Below are positions 28,465-36,975 of a stretch of DNA of 64,000 bases, in pieces (positions within the stretch are counted from its first letter, which is position 1; the number at the start of each line of letters is the position of its first letter). Below the pieces are notes generated by a model. The model ran no database searches and was not told the origin of the DNA. It worked only from the letters and a program-made list of their open reading frames with translations. The stretch comes from Ochrobactrum quorumnocens. GTDB taxonomy: Bacteria; Pseudomonadota; Alphaproteobacteria; Rhizobiales; Rhizobiaceae. The position numbers and the translations under genes were made by a program. Location: assembly GCF_002278035.1 (NCBI RefSeq), contig NZ_CP022604.1:558001-622000 (forward strand), read 5' to 3'.

Positions 28465-28893
28465 ATGGAAAACCCTGAAATCTTCGACGAAAGCGCAGAG
28501 TTGCTTCTCAGCCTTACTGCTGATGTTGTTGCTGCTTATGTCGGAAACAACTCCATTCGTGCAAGCGAACTGCCTCTCCTGATTTCGGAAGTGCATTCTG
28601 CTTTCAAGCGTCACGTTGAGCGTGAAGAAGCTCCGGTCGTTGTGGAAAAGCCGAAGCCAGCCGTTAATCCGAAGAAGTCGGTTACTGACGATTACATTAT
28701 CTGCCTGGAAGACGGTAAGAAGTTCAAGTCGCTTAAGCGTCACTTGATGACCCACTATAGCATGACTCCTGAACAGTACCGTGAAAAGTGGGACCTTGAT
28801 CCTAACTACCCAATGGTTGCCCCTAACTACGCAGCAGCCCGTTCGCGTCTTGCTAAGAAGATGGGCTTGGGCCGTAAGCCTAAGGACGCGTAA
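28465..28893 (+). CDS. mucR: MucR/Ros-family zinc-finger transcriptional regulator
   Basis: The 142-residue protein has the N-terminal oligomerisation region of MucR ([20 protein letters not shown]) and a prokaryotic Cys2His2-like zinc finger [20 protein letters not shown], whose ligands are C-D-H-H as in Brucella MucR. GRKPK at the C-terminus is a basic tail. MucR is an H-NS-like repressor that controls envelope, virulence and cell-cycle genes by binding AT-rich DNA. AAAAAAGGAAAAATA precedes the ATG. Confidence 0.94.
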   Translation: MENPEIFDESAELLLSLTADVVAAYVGNNSIRASELPLLISEVHSAFKRHVEREEAPVVVEKPKPAVNPKKSVTDDYIICLEDGKKFKSLKRHLMTHYSMTPEQYREKWDLDPNYPMVAPNYAAARSRLAKKMGLGRKPKDA

Positions 28894-28948
28894 TAAGAAT
28901 CTTGCTGAAGTGTGAAGCTTCGCTTTCGATATCGCAGTGATCATATTT

Positions 28949-29053
28949 TAGAGCGGCTCCAATTGAGACTGAATCGTTGGAACCGCTCTATGTATTTGTT
29001 GTTACGTATTATCCTGAGCAAACCCGCATCGCACTTTGTTGGGAACGCTTTAA
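28949..29053. repeat. Mosaic intergenic repeat
   Basis: Hairpin TAGAGCGGCTCCAATTGAGA...GTTGGAACCGCTCTA is followed by a degenerate GCATCGCACTTTGTTGGGAACGCTTTAA module. It lies between mucR and the convergent small gene. Confidence 0.75.
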
Positions 29054-29113
29054 TAGTGGCCCGGAAAGCATGGAATTTTCTACATGCGTTTCGGGCCATT
29101 ATTTTAAGTTTGG

Positions 29114-29416
29114 TTATTTTGCCGGTATTCGCCGTATATGTCTCCCGCCAAGACGATCAAATGCCTGCTTTAAGGCGATGTGGCGGTTGAGATCATAGCT
29201 CCAGTGACTGTTGACGCCTCTTAGACGTTCACGTTCAATCAGCCGACTGAGCTTGGTTTGTGCCTGCGCCCGCTCTGCGTCCGGTGCGCCTAGCAGCTTA
29301 TCCATATCAATCCCAGCAATCATTTGAAGTGCTACACGCTGCATTGCGCACATGCGTTCTTCTTTTCGAGCAGTTAGAAAATTCATGCTCGCTTCTTTCA
29401 GTGCAACTTCCATCAT
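29114..29416 (-). CDS. Conserved-looking hypothetical protein, helical, 100 aa
   Basis: No family was recognised. The sequence is charged and helical throughout (FLTARKEERMCAMQRVALQM; DAERAQAQTKLSRLIERERL) and ends in a basic tail RIRRIPAK-like. Start 29416 is preferred because GAGGG lies 5 nt upstream; an ATG at 29464 in frame has no ribosome site. It is divergent from the DnaA-domain gene and may share a control region with it. Confidence 0.55.
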   Translation of the reverse strand: MMEVALKEASMNFLTARKEERMCAMQRVALQMIAGIDMDKLLGAPDAERAQAQTKLSRLIERERLRGVNSHWSYDLNRHIALKQAFDRLGGRHIRRIPAK

Positions 29417-29602
29417 TTTGACCCTCATCAGTTTGTTTCTGGTTCGGGTGACAGGATCACTCATATTTGGTTCTGTTGGATAAGATTCCTATTTTATTTG
29501 TTTTCAGTGGATATGCGTTCATTTGCGCGTTGTAAAAAACTTATCCACGCTTGCAATTTTCTCATTATAAGAAGATATTCCTATTACGGTGAGGAAAGAT
29601 GA

Positions 29603-30055
29603 ATGTCTTTGGAACTAACAGATATCATCCATACCCGGGCTGAGGCTCTTGAGGTTCTAAACGTGATCGCAACGCGACACGGACGAGCGCTCAAGATCGA
29701 TAATTCTGGTCGTGCGTTGGGGCGGAGGCGACAGGAAAAAAGCGTGGAACTTTGTGATGCACTGATTGATCTGTTGTCCGCATATTTTTCTGTTAGCGGT
29801 GCAGAACTGCGCTCGCCCTTGCGATGCAGACGGGAAGTCGCACAAGTCAGGCAGTTGGGGATGTATCTCGCACACACGTCGTTCGGAATGGTGATGAGCG
29901 AAGTTGCGGTCGGGTTTGCACGGGATCGTACCACAGTCATGTATGCCTGCCATCTGGTCGAGGACAGGCGCGATGATGAAGGTTACAATGCTATTGTTTC
30001 CACGCTGGAAAAGGTAGTCAGTTTGGGATTCTCGGCTTGGAGAATGGCGGCATGA
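29603..30055 (+). CDS. Stand-alone DnaA domain IV-like DNA-binding protein, 150 aa
   Basis: The C-terminal ~80 residues match the DNA-binding domain of DnaA: RREVAQVRQLGMYLAHTSFG, MSEVAVGFARDRTTVMYACH, where RDRTTV is the DnaA signature loop that contacts the DnaA box, then LVEDRRDD. The AAA+ ATPase domain of DnaA is absent; the N-terminal ~65 residues are of unknown type. It might bind DnaA boxes and modulate initiation or act as a transcription factor. GAGGAAAG precedes the ATG. Its stop overlaps the next gene (ATGA). Confidence 0.85.
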   Translation: MSLELTDIIHTRAEALEVLNVIATRHGRALKIDNSGRALGRRRQEKSVELCDALIDLLSAYFSVSGAELRSPLRCRREVAQVRQLGMYLAHTSFGMVMSEVAVGFARDRTTVMYACHLVEDRRDDEGYNAIVSTLEKVVSLGFSAWRMAA

Positions 30056-30831
30056 GTGAAGTGTTTTCAACCTCCGAAGCAAGAATCCTTCGCTTTTTGA
30101 AGCAAGGCGGATGTGATGTTCAGGACTCTGTACGTGATACGCACGTCCTGCTTGTGGGAGAACAGGGTACGATCGCTGCAACGCGTGTGGAACTCGAGGC
30201 GATGCAGAAGCGTGGCATCCTAAAGTGCGAAGGGCAACGCTTGGTGATCTCTGGGGCTACCCGTAGGACAGCGAGTAAAAGCTTAAAAACTGCGCGCAAG
30301 ACAGAGACCGTCGAATTTGAACATGGGGAGAGGATTGAAATCAATCCGTCTGAATCCCCTTTGGCTAAGCTCTATCGTCTCCGCAATAGCGATGGCGAGA
30401 CTTTCATTTCTGACGATGAGTTTCGGGCAGGCGAACGGTTGCGCTCCGATTTTACCCGCGGCTCCATGATGCCATCGATTTCGGCTCGATGGGATGTCGG
30501 CATTAGCAACTCAACGCGGTCGGGCTCAGGCGGAATGGCCGAACTCACCGATATTGCGCTTGCAAGTCGGATGCGGGTAGAGCGCGCATTGGAAGCAGTT
30601 GGACCTGAATTAAGCGGCGTTCTGATCGATGTGTGTTGTTTTCTCAAAGGTCTTGAGACTGTCGAGCGCGAACGTCAATGGCCGGTGAGGTCAGGAAAAA
30701 TGCTGCTCAAGATGGGGCTTGCAATGCTGAATAGACATTACAATCCGCAAGGAAAAGAGCGTCCATCTCCCACGGTTCTGCATTGGGGAGCGAGTGATTA
30801 TCGACCAACTGCCCATCCTGGCCAGGGTTGA
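30052..30831 (+). CDS. DUF6456 domain-containing protein
   Basis: The 259-residue protein is translationally coupled to the DnaA-domain gene. The N-terminal ~80 residues look like a winged-helix (SEARILRFLKQGGCDVQ, ATRVELEAMQKRGILKCEGQ). The C-terminal half (SPLAKLYRLRNSDGETFISD, EFRAGERLRSDFTRG, then RVERALEAVGPELSGVLIDV, CCFLKGLETVERERQWP) matches the rhizobial DUF6456 family. The role is not known, but coupling suggests joint action with the DnaA-like protein on DNA. Confidence 0.75.
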   Translation: MSEVFSTSEARILRFLKQGGCDVQDSVRDTHVLLVGEQGTIAATRVELEAMQKRGILKCEGQRLVISGATRRTASKSLKTARKTETVEFEHGERIEINPSESPLAKLYRLRNSDGETFISDDEFRAGERLRSDFTRGSMMPSISARWDVGISNSTRSGSGGMAELTDIALASRMRVERALEAVGPELSGVLIDVCCFLKGLETVERERQWPVRSGKMLLKMGLAMLNRHYNPQGKERPSPTVLHWGASDYRPTAHPGQG

Positions 30832-30837
30832 ATCGGA

Positions 30838-30880
30838 ACGCATCCCGAAAAGTGTGAAACGGTTTTCGGATAAGATGCGC
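30838..30880. repeat. Mosaic repeat, GCATCCCGAAAAGTGTGAAA-type hairpin
   Basis: ACGCATCCCGAAAAGTGTGA...GGTTTTCGGATAAGATGCGC is the same core as at 12494 and 49056, and lies directly after the DUF6456 gene. Confidence 0.75.
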
Positions 30881-30942
30881 GGATTGACTGCATTGACCTG
30901 ACCGAAAGTTTAAATAAAAAGCAGTCAAGTACGGGGGTGAGA

Positions 30943-32250
30943 ATGCAAAGCAGTCGGCAAAATCTGGAACGAGTTCTGTCAAAGCTGGAGGCGCGTGCGG
31001 GCGACGAACAGGTGTTCGGCACGGTCTATGCGAATGAAGCACGTGCTGAGGCCGATGCTTCAGACAAACGCCTGCAAGAAGGGTGCTTGCGCGGTCCACT
31101 CGATGGTCGAATTGTTTCGATCAAAGATTTGTTCGATGTGAAAGGGGAGCCGACATTAGCGGGTTCCGTCATTCGCAAATCGGCTTTGCATGCGCAGTGC
31201 GATGCAGTCGTCGTGCAGAGATTGAAAGATGCTGGCGCCGTCATTGTCGGCAAAACGCATATGACCGAATTTGCATTTACCGCGGTTGGATTAAACCCGC
31301 ATTACGGCGTGCCGGGTAATGCGATTGATTCAAATAGAGTCCCCGGCGGCTCCTCCTCAGGAGCTGCGGTTTCTGGAGCTGAAGGCACCAGCGAGATTGC
31401 CATCGGTTCCGATACAGGAGGCTCCATTCGCATCCCTGCGGCTCTGAACGGCTTGGTCGGTTTTAAGCCGACCGCGCGCCGCATTCCCTTGGATGGTGCT
31501 TTTCCGCTCACGCCCGCTCTTGATTCAATCGGACCTTTGGCAAAGACTGTTGCCGACTGCATTCTTGCAGATGCTGTAATGGCTGGTGAAGCGCCCAATC
31601 TGCCAGAGGCAGCATCATTAAGCGGTCTGACTATAGGATTGCCAAAAGGGCTACTTTTGTCAGAGTTGGTGCCGGAGGTGGCGGCTGCGTTCGATTCCGC
31701 AATTTCAGTTCTGGTTGCAGCTGGTCTGCCGATTGTTGAACTGGAATTGGATGATCTCATTCTTCAACTACGCGATGCGACGCGCATCGGTTCGATCGTT
31801 GGCATCGCGGCCAGTCGTATTCATGCCGAAACATGGCTCAAAGACCCAGATGCGAATGTCGATGACAGGGTAAAGCATACGCTTGCAAAGCGGTTGAACG
31901 TCTCCGATGAGGACTTCACGGCGTTGATGCATACGAGAACAAGGCTCGTATCTGAAGTGGATCAGCGGCTCGCTGGTATCGATTTTTTTGTGACGCCGAC
32001 AACGCCGATTGTCGCGCCCACAATTGCATCGGTCAGCGAGGATGCTGCGGAATATGATCGCGTTGAGGGGCTTTTGTTGCGAAATACGCAAATTGCCAAT
32101 CAGTTCGATCTTTGTAGCATAACACTACCCCTACCAGTTACGGGAATGCCGGTCGGTCTGATGATGACAGCACGCAATGGAACCGACAGGCAGTTGTTGT
32201 CCGCAGCACTTTTAGTAGAGCAGTTGCTAAAGCATGTCGCAGTTAAATGA
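30943..32250 (+). CDS. Amidase (amidase signature family)
   Basis: The 435-residue protein has the Ser-cisSer-Lys triad regions: Lys in GRIVSIKDLFDVKGEPTLAG (near 75), and the serines in VPGGSSSGAAVSGAEG and AIGSDTGGSIRIPAALNG. FKPTARRIPLDGAFPLTPALD follows. Such enzymes hydrolyse amides or allophanate-like compounds; the substrate cannot be deduced. ATG 30943 is used, 5 nt after GGGGG. The last residues and the TGA stop lie in a mosaic repeat that starts at ~32229. Confidence 0.88.
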   Translation: MQSSRQNLERVLSKLEARAGDEQVFGTVYANEARAEADASDKRLQEGCLRGPLDGRIVSIKDLFDVKGEPTLAGSVIRKSALHAQCDAVVVQRLKDAGAVIVGKTHMTEFAFTAVGLNPHYGVPGNAIDSNRVPGGSSSGAAVSGAEGTSEIAIGSDTGGSIRIPAALNGLVGFKPTARRIPLDGAFPLTPALDSIGPLAKTVADCILADAVMAGEAPNLPEAASLSGLTIGLPKGLLLSELVPEVAAAFDSAISVLVAAGLPIVELELDDLILQLRDATRIGSIVGIAASRIHAETWLKDPDANVDDRVKHTLAKRLNVSDEDFTALMHTRTRLVSEVDQRLAGIDFFVTPTTPIVAPTIASVSEDAAEYDRVEGLLLRNTQIANQFDLCSITLPLPVTGMPVGLMMTARNGTDRQLLSAALLVEQLLKHVAVK

Positions 32251-32379
32251 ACCCATTTGAGCGCGACATACTCTACAGAATAATTCCTTAAACTTGAATC
32301 AGTTTAAGGTAAAATTATGCTGTAAATATAAAGTGTTAGAGCGATCTTTGTGTGCCCAAGGGCGCGCACGGCGCTCTAG
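32229..32379. repeat. Mosaic intergenic repeat, three modules
   Basis: The AAAGCATGTCGCAG...GCGCGACATACTCTA module is followed by AATTCCTTAAACTTGAATCA...AATTATGCT and by TTAGAGCGATCTTTGTG...GGCGCTCTAG. The left end encodes the C-terminus and stop of the amidase; the right end provides the stop (TAG on the minus strand) of sufE. Confidence 0.85.
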
Positions 32380-32801
32380 GCTGAAACTTTCAGCGCTTCG
32401 GCATCACGACGGATACGCGCAACCATGGAACGCAGACCATTTGAGCGCTGCGGTGTGAGGTGCTCATCAAGCCCGAGTTTTTTGAGCACTTCTTCTGCAT
32501 CAGACGAAACGATTTCTGAGGCCTTACGGCCCGAATAGAAAGCCAGCACGATAGCGACCAGACCCCGCACGATATGTGCATCGGAATCACCAAGAAATTC
32601 GATAACCGGATCGTTGCCTTCATGCGGAATGGTTTTGAGCCACACCTGGCTGACGCAGCCCTGCACTTTGTGCGCTGCATCGCGGGCGTCGTCTGGATAG
32701 GCTGGTAATTCCTTACCCAGATCAATCACATAACGATAGCGGTCTTCCCAATCGTCGAGAAATTCGAAGTCGGAGATGATGCTGTCGATGGTGGTAGTCA
32801 T
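32376..32801 (-). CDS. sufE: Fe-S cluster assembly sulfur acceptor SufE
   Basis: The 141-residue protein matches SufE: DDWEDRYRYVIDLGKELP, the acceptor cysteine in KVQGCVSQVWLKT (near residue 50) and DSDAHIVRGLVAIVLAFYSG. SufE accepts sulfur from SufS in the SUF system; no other suf gene is adjacent. ATG 32801 is taken since the family begins there. The TAG stop is located in the end of the adjacent mosaic repeat. Confidence 0.92.
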   Translation of the reverse strand: MTTTIDSIISDFEFLDDWEDRYRYVIDLGKELPAYPDDARDAAHKVQGCVSQVWLKTIPHEGNDPVIEFLGDSDAHIVRGLVAIVLAFYSGRKASEIVSSDAEEVLKKLGLDEHLTPQRSNGLRSMVARIRRDAEALKVSA

Positions 32802-32900
32802 GATACTTGCCCGAAATCCATTTGGTATATGCGGCCTATATAGTGATAAAAGCCGCAAACGTCACGGAAAACCGTTGGTCTTTGTGGGAATTGCGCCGGT

Positions 32901-32968
32901 TGGATAATGCGTAAGAATAGATAGTTAGAGCGGTTCCGACGATTCGATCTTAGCTGGAACCGCTTTAA
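32901..32968. repeat. Mosaic intergenic repeat
   Basis: AATGCGTAAGAATAGATAGT precedes the hairpin TTAGAGCGGTTCCGACGATT...AGCTGGAACCGCTTTAA. Read on the minus strand, it encodes the last residues ...IESSEPL and the TAA stop of the DUF5330 gene. Confidence 0.8.
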
Positions 32969-33392
32969 GCGTGCGCAGTGCCACTGAACGCGGCGTGGGA
33001 ATCGGAACAACGTGTGATGGGCTTTGTGTCGGCTCCGCTGGCAGCTCGTTCTTTGCGATAATAGGCTCATCCGGTAGAGGCGCTTGTTGTTTCGCGCCGA
33101 AACGATCACTCAGATATTCGAGTATGCCGCCACTACGTTCGAGCATTCCGCTTGCGGCGTTCGAAAGGATTGATGTTCCGTTTTCACAGAATGATGGGTT
33201 GTTTACGCAGAGCTTGCCGATTTCCAATGCTGTTTTGCCATTGGCCAATAGCTGATCAACAGAGTCGGGCTCGCCTTTGGCCTGAACTGGAGCCTTTTGA
33301 GGTGGTGTTTCTTCGTCCGCAGGAAAGAAGTGCGGCATTACCATGAATGCCAGCGACAGCCAGATTACGGATTTGATGAGAAAACGGATCAT
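32925..33392 (-). CDS. DUF5330 domain-containing protein with repeat-derived C-terminus
   Basis: The 155-residue protein has one N-terminal membrane anchor (MIRFLIKSVIWLSLAFMVMP) and a DUF5330-like core with two cysteines (IGKLCVNNPSFCENGTSIL), followed by a proline-rich disordered tail. The family is unstudied and probably periplasmic. The final ~10 residues (AKIESSEPL) and the stop are encoded by a mosaic repeat, so the native C-terminus may have been replaced by repeat insertion. The gene is not obviously damaged, since the affected part is beyond the folded core. Confidence 0.75.
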   Translation of the reverse strand: MIRFLIKSVIWLSLAFMVMPHFFPADEETPPQKAPVQAKGEPDSVDQLLANGKTALEIGKLCVNNPSFCENGTSILSNAASGMLERSGGILEYLSDRFGAKQQAPLPDEPIIAKNELPAEPTQSPSHVVPIPTPRSVALRTLKAVPAKIESSEPL

Positions 33393-33467
33393 TACGCTCG
33401 AGGGTTGTTGGCCGGGATTGGTGGGATCATTGTCTTCTCAATTTGAAAAGATTCCGTAACCAAGTCG

Positions 33468-33576
33468 TTAGAGCATAATTCCTTAAACTTGGATCAGTTT
33501 AAGGTAAAATTATGCTCTCATTTTAAAGTGTTAGAGCGACCTTTGTGCGCCCAAATGGGCGCACGGCGCTCTAGAG
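33468..33576. repeat. Mosaic intergenic repeat, GCATAATTCC and GCGCTCTAG modules
   Basis: TTAGAGCATAATTCCTTAAA...AAATTATGCTCT is followed by TTAGAGCGACCTTTGTGCGC...GCGCACGGCGCTCTAG. It is nearly identical to the repeat at 23460, inverted. Confidence 0.85.
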
Positions 33577-33793
33577 CCTGTTCGAGGTGTTTTGTTGGCA
33601 CCTCTCAATGTGTCGATATCCACCATCTGTTTACCATAGCGGAAAAACTCGGGCTCTGATCTGTCAGATTCTGCATAGAGACGCTCAACATGCTCTCGCT
33701 TTATCGTTTCTTTAAAGCCTCACCTGCAATTCTAGCGTCAACAGGCAGATCCCTGATGGACATGCCACGCGAATATTGAGTGAGTAAGGCAAG
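33577..33793. other. Region upstream of the histidine kinase
   Basis: This is the likely promoter region. A 29-codon frame starting ATGCTCTCGC (33690-33779, MLSLYRFFKASPAIL...) ends just before the kinase TTG start but has a poor ribosome site; it could be a leader peptide or chance. Confidence 0.35.
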
Positions 33794-35644
33794 TTGAACG
33801 CCATTCTTTTAAACGTAGCACAGACCGTAGGCACGCAGGTGCAGGCGCTTGCACGTTTTCACGAACGTTTTTGCCAGCGCTGGACCGAGCAGTCAGATGC
33901 TTTGGCGATTCGTGTCGTCGGTTCGTTTATGCTCGTTCCTGTTCTCCTGTTTGCAGCAGTGCTTGCGTCGGGCGTTACGACTGATTTTGCAGCGCTTGCT
34001 GTGCTCGCCGCCAGTTTTGCCGGTGCGGCGATGATTTTCTGTGCGGTGAGCCTTATGGGCGTAAGCGCCGGTGTTCTTGGTACACTGAACTTTGCAATCT
34101 ATGGAGCGGCTCTTGCCGCGATAGGTGCGTTTGCGAATACCAGCAATATTGCTCTTTGGGTGATGGCAGCAGCATTGCCTCTTGAGGTCTGGTTTGTAAG
34201 CCGCAAGCCTTTGGCAACGTCCGCAGCTGTTGCGGCTGCAGGCTTGGTTCTCAGCGTTTTAGCACTGACAAGCAGTATTGCAGTTGCGGGTGGATCATTG
34301 GCCTCGCTGATCGTCGTGATGCTTTATATGGCGAGCCTCGTTGCTCGCAGCTTCACAATCAAAAGTGCTGTTGTCTCGAAGCCGCTCAATCAGCAAAAGC
34401 CAGTGGTGTCAAAAGGCGATGTTCAGCTCTCAATGGATTTTGAGGGTGTCATTTCCGAAATTGACGCACAGTCGGCTGCACTTCTCGGCGTTGAACCTAA
34501 GACGTGTGAAGGCGTGGCATTCATCGACCGCGTTCATGTCGCTGATCGGGTAGAATATCTTTCACTTCTTGCAGACTTGCGTTCGGGGCGTTCTGCGTGC
34601 CCGGCGGATATCCGCCTGCGTACGCTTGAAAATGGCAATCCGGTTTTCCTCACTTTCCGCATGGAAGGCGTAGCGAGCAATGGCGTCATTGTACTCGTTG
34701 GGCGCTCGCTTGAGGGTGAACAGAAGCTCATCGACGAAATCAATACGCTGAAGGCGCAACTTGAAGCCGAACGCATCGGCAAAGGCCGTTTACTGGCAAC
34801 GGTAAGTCATGAACTGCGCACGCCGCTGAACTCGATCATCGGATTCTCAGATATGTTGTCGCATGAAATGGGCTGTCAGCTGCAGAATGAAAAGCAGCGC
34901 GAATATGCAGGTCTTATTCATAAGTCGGGCCATTATCTGCTCGAACTGGTGAACTCGGTTCTTGATAACTCGCGGCTTGAAACTGGCACTTATTGCATTG
35001 AACCGCAGAGCTTCAATTTCCGCGATGCGGCTGAAATGTGTGCCGCGGTCATGCTCCCACAGGCTGAAAAGAAGGGCCTCGCTCTTTGCCATCGCGTAAA
35101 TGCGACTACGGGAGAAGTGGTCGCGGACCGTCGTGCAGTGCAGCAGGTTTTGCTCAATCTCACAGCCAATGCGGTAAAATTCACGGAACCAGGCGGTTGC
35201 GTTACAATCGATGCGTCCCGTGTGATGGTCGGTGGCCGGCCTCAACTCGAAATCATCGTTTCCGATACTGGTATTGGCATCGAGCCAGAAGATATGCAGC
35301 GCATTGGATCGCCATTCGTGCGGGCCGACAATAATTATACACGCGCGCAAGAGGGAACTGGTCTTGGTCTGTCAGTGGTCAAGGGCCTGGTGGAACTGCA
35401 CCAGGGCACAATGCAAATTAAAAGCTGTGTCGGCGAAGGAACGGTCGTAACCGTTCACTTGCCAGTGGCCGGTCCGCAAAAACTGTACGAACAGGAATCT
35501 TTGGGAGCAGAAGATCAACAGCAACTTGGCACGGTGATTGATATGCACCGTCACCAGGGAGAACGGAATAATGAGTGGCAGAAAGACGAAGTCCGGGAAC
35601 AAAGCCCAGAGCGGATCGATGCGCAAACCCGCAAAACAGCATAG
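33794..35644 (+). CDS. Membrane-bound PAS sensor histidine kinase (DivJ/PleC-like layout)
   Basis: The 616-residue protein has about six N-terminal hydrophobic helices (residues ~35-190), a PAS-like domain (~210-310: VQLSMDFEGVISEIDAQSAA), then HisKA with the phosphorylated His in ATVSHELRTPLNSIIGFSDM (His ~339) and a HATPase domain (NLTANAVKFTEPGG, VSDTGIGIEPEDM, GTGLGLSVVKGLVELHQG). HELRTPLNSIIGFS is typical of the PdhS/DivJ/PleC group of cell-cycle kinases in this order. No response regulator is adjacent. The start is TTG 33794, after AAGGCAAG. The 3' end overlaps the next gene by 74 bp. Confidence 0.85.
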   Translation: MNAILLNVAQTVGTQVQALARFHERFCQRWTEQSDALAIRVVGSFMLVPVLLFAAVLASGVTTDFAALAVLAASFAGAAMIFCAVSLMGVSAGVLGTLNFAIYGAALAAIGAFANTSNIALWVMAAALPLEVWFVSRKPLATSAAVAAAGLVLSVLALTSSIAVAGGSLASLIVVMLYMASLVARSFTIKSAVVSKPLNQQKPVVSKGDVQLSMDFEGVISEIDAQSAALLGVEPKTCEGVAFIDRVHVADRVEYLSLLADLRSGRSACPADIRLRTLENGNPVFLTFRMEGVASNGVIVLVGRSLEGEQKLIDEINTLKAQLEAERIGKGRLLATVSHELRTPLNSIIGFSDMLSHEMGCQLQNEKQREYAGLIHKSGHYLLELVNSVLDNSRLETGTYCIEPQSFNFRDAAEMCAAVMLPQAEKKGLALCHRVNATTGEVVADRRAVQQVLLNLTANAVKFTEPGGCVTIDASRVMVGGRPQLEIIVSDTGIGIEPEDMQRIGSPFVRADNNYTRAQEGTGLGLSVVKGLVELHQGTMQIKSCVGEGTVVTVHLPVAGPQKLYEQESLGAEDQQQLGTVIDMHRHQGERNNEWQKDEVREQSPERIDAQTRKTA

Positions 35645-36593
35645 TCTCGGTCGCCGCCTGCTCAAATTCTTTTTCAGCTCGGCTTCCGCGCTGGCGATTT
35701 TCGCTGGCGATTTCATTGTACGTAATCCCGTCTTAACCGGCGGCGCAACTGCGTTTGCCGTAGTATTGGGCTTTGTTTCGGCCAATGCGCTCTGGTATCA
35801 GCCCGAAGCACATAATGCCGTCTTCTTTAAAACGCGGGCGGACTTCGTCTTCAAGGCGACACCGCGTGCAGTTCTGCCCGGAACGGCTGCTGTAACTAAA
35901 ACCGAAGAGACACCAACGAATACTGTAGGTGAAGACACGCCTGAGTCGACCCCGTCGCAACCACAGACCGAAGCCGCAGAACTGTCTCCGGATCGCCTGC
36001 AAGTGACTGGCTCTATCGATGATATGCTGCCTGCACTTGCGCCTAATGCCGATATTGAGATCGCACGGCTGCAGCAAAGATTGCTGACGCTCGGTATCTA
36101 CCAAGGCGCAGTTGATGGCTTCACTGGGCCGCAGACGCGCGAGGCTATCGATCGTTGGCAAGCTCTCCAGAAGAAGGTGGGTGTTCCGGCGCAAAATAGT
36201 GCAACGCAGATGGCAAATGAGGATGATGTGGCCAAGGTTATCGACCTGGCCGTACCGTCACCCCGTCCTGAGCCTGCAGTTATGAAAGTCGATGCAACCG
36301 CCAAACGCGCGCCGGATCTTGCTTCGCTGGAACGCAAGCCAGCACAAGAAAAGAAGCAGATGGCGGTCACGCCGGCTGTGCAACAGCAAGCTAAGATTTC
36401 CTCACAGGACATCGTTCGCGTGCAGGCCGGTCTGAAAGCCTTTGGTAATGAAATGGTGAGCGTTGACGGTGTGCCCGGTAAATCCACACAGGATGCTATT
36501 CGCGAATTCCAGAAGCTGTTCAACTTGCGTGTAACCGGCGAAGTTGATGCCGCGTTGATCTCTAAAATGCGTGAAATTGGTCTCATAAGTTAG
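35571..36593 (+). CDS. Membrane-anchored protein with two peptidoglycan-binding domains
   Basis: The 340-residue protein has a basic cytoplasmic N-terminus (MSGRKTKSGNKAQ), one or two hydrophobic segments (~25-75), a Pro/Thr/Glu-rich linker and two PG_binding_1 domains: LQQRLLTLGIYQGAVDGFTG...REAIDRWQ (~165-200) and VQAGLKAFGNEMVSVDGVPG...AIREFQKLFNLRV (near the end). Its ATG lies inside the end of the kinase gene (AGGGAGAACGGAATA before it), implying coupled expression and a link between envelope anchoring and kinase signalling. The stop TAG coincides with the edge of an inserted element. Confidence 0.82.
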   Translation: MSGRKTKSGNKAQSGSMRKPAKQHSLGRRLLKFFFSSASALAIFAGDFIVRNPVLTGGATAFAVVLGFVSANALWYQPEAHNAVFFKTRADFVFKATPRAVLPGTAAVTKTEETPTNTVGEDTPESTPSQPQTEAAELSPDRLQVTGSIDDMLPALAPNADIEIARLQQRLLTLGIYQGAVDGFTGPQTREAIDRWQALQKKVGVPAQNSATQMANEDDVAKVIDLAVPSPRPEPAVMKVDATAKRAPDLASLERKPAQEKKQMAVTPAVQQQAKISSQDIVRVQAGLKAFGNEMVSVDGVPGKSTQDAIREFQKLFNLRVTGEVDAALISKMREIGLIS

Positions 36594-36962
36594 GGTCTGT
36601 TGAGAATTAGGATTTGGAGCCCGGTATGAGAGAAAATCGTTCAGCTTCAACAGCAAAGCCGATGGTGGAGCATATCTCCATCAAGGCTTTGCGATGCAAA
36701 AATGGGCGATTTTCACCATATCCTTCGGACGCGGCGAATTTCACTGCAGAATGCGTCGAACAGGCCCTCATGGTGTTTACACCACTTCGGCCGTTTCGTC
36801 AGTTCTGCAACAAAATGCGCGCGTGCGACGCTGGAAACCCAGAGCATTTCCTGTTTAAGATGAATCGTTAGAAATGCTTTATCTTTTTGTTTTTGCGCAT
36901 GTCTTTTTCCCAAAACCGGTTCTCACTTTTGGGGGACATGCTCTAGTTTTCAACAAACCCTA
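36591..36962. mobile_element. MITE-like element, ~370 bp, with 14-bp terminal inverted repeats
   Basis: The left end TAGGGTCTGTTGAGAA and right end TTTTCAACAAACCCTA are inverted copies with two mismatches and both end in TA, as expected for a TA target duplication (IS427/IS630-type insertions). The inside has no transposase; it contains a hairpin around GATGGTGGAGC...CTCCATC and, near its right end, a mosaic repeat. Confidence 0.5.
36866..36946. repeat. Mosaic repeat inside the MITE-like element
   Basis: GTTAGAAATGCTTTATCTTT...TTTTTGCGCAT, then AAAACCGGTTCTCACTTTTG and GGGACATGCTCTAG. It is closely similar to the repeat at 39596. Confidence 0.75.
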
Positions 36963-36975
36963 TGCCGGGTGACAC

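Noticed and set aside
33690-33779. 29-codon ORF (MLSLYRFFKASPAIL...) ahead of the histidine kinase
   Set aside because: Poor ribosome site and no support beyond an open frame; noted only as a possible leader peptide.
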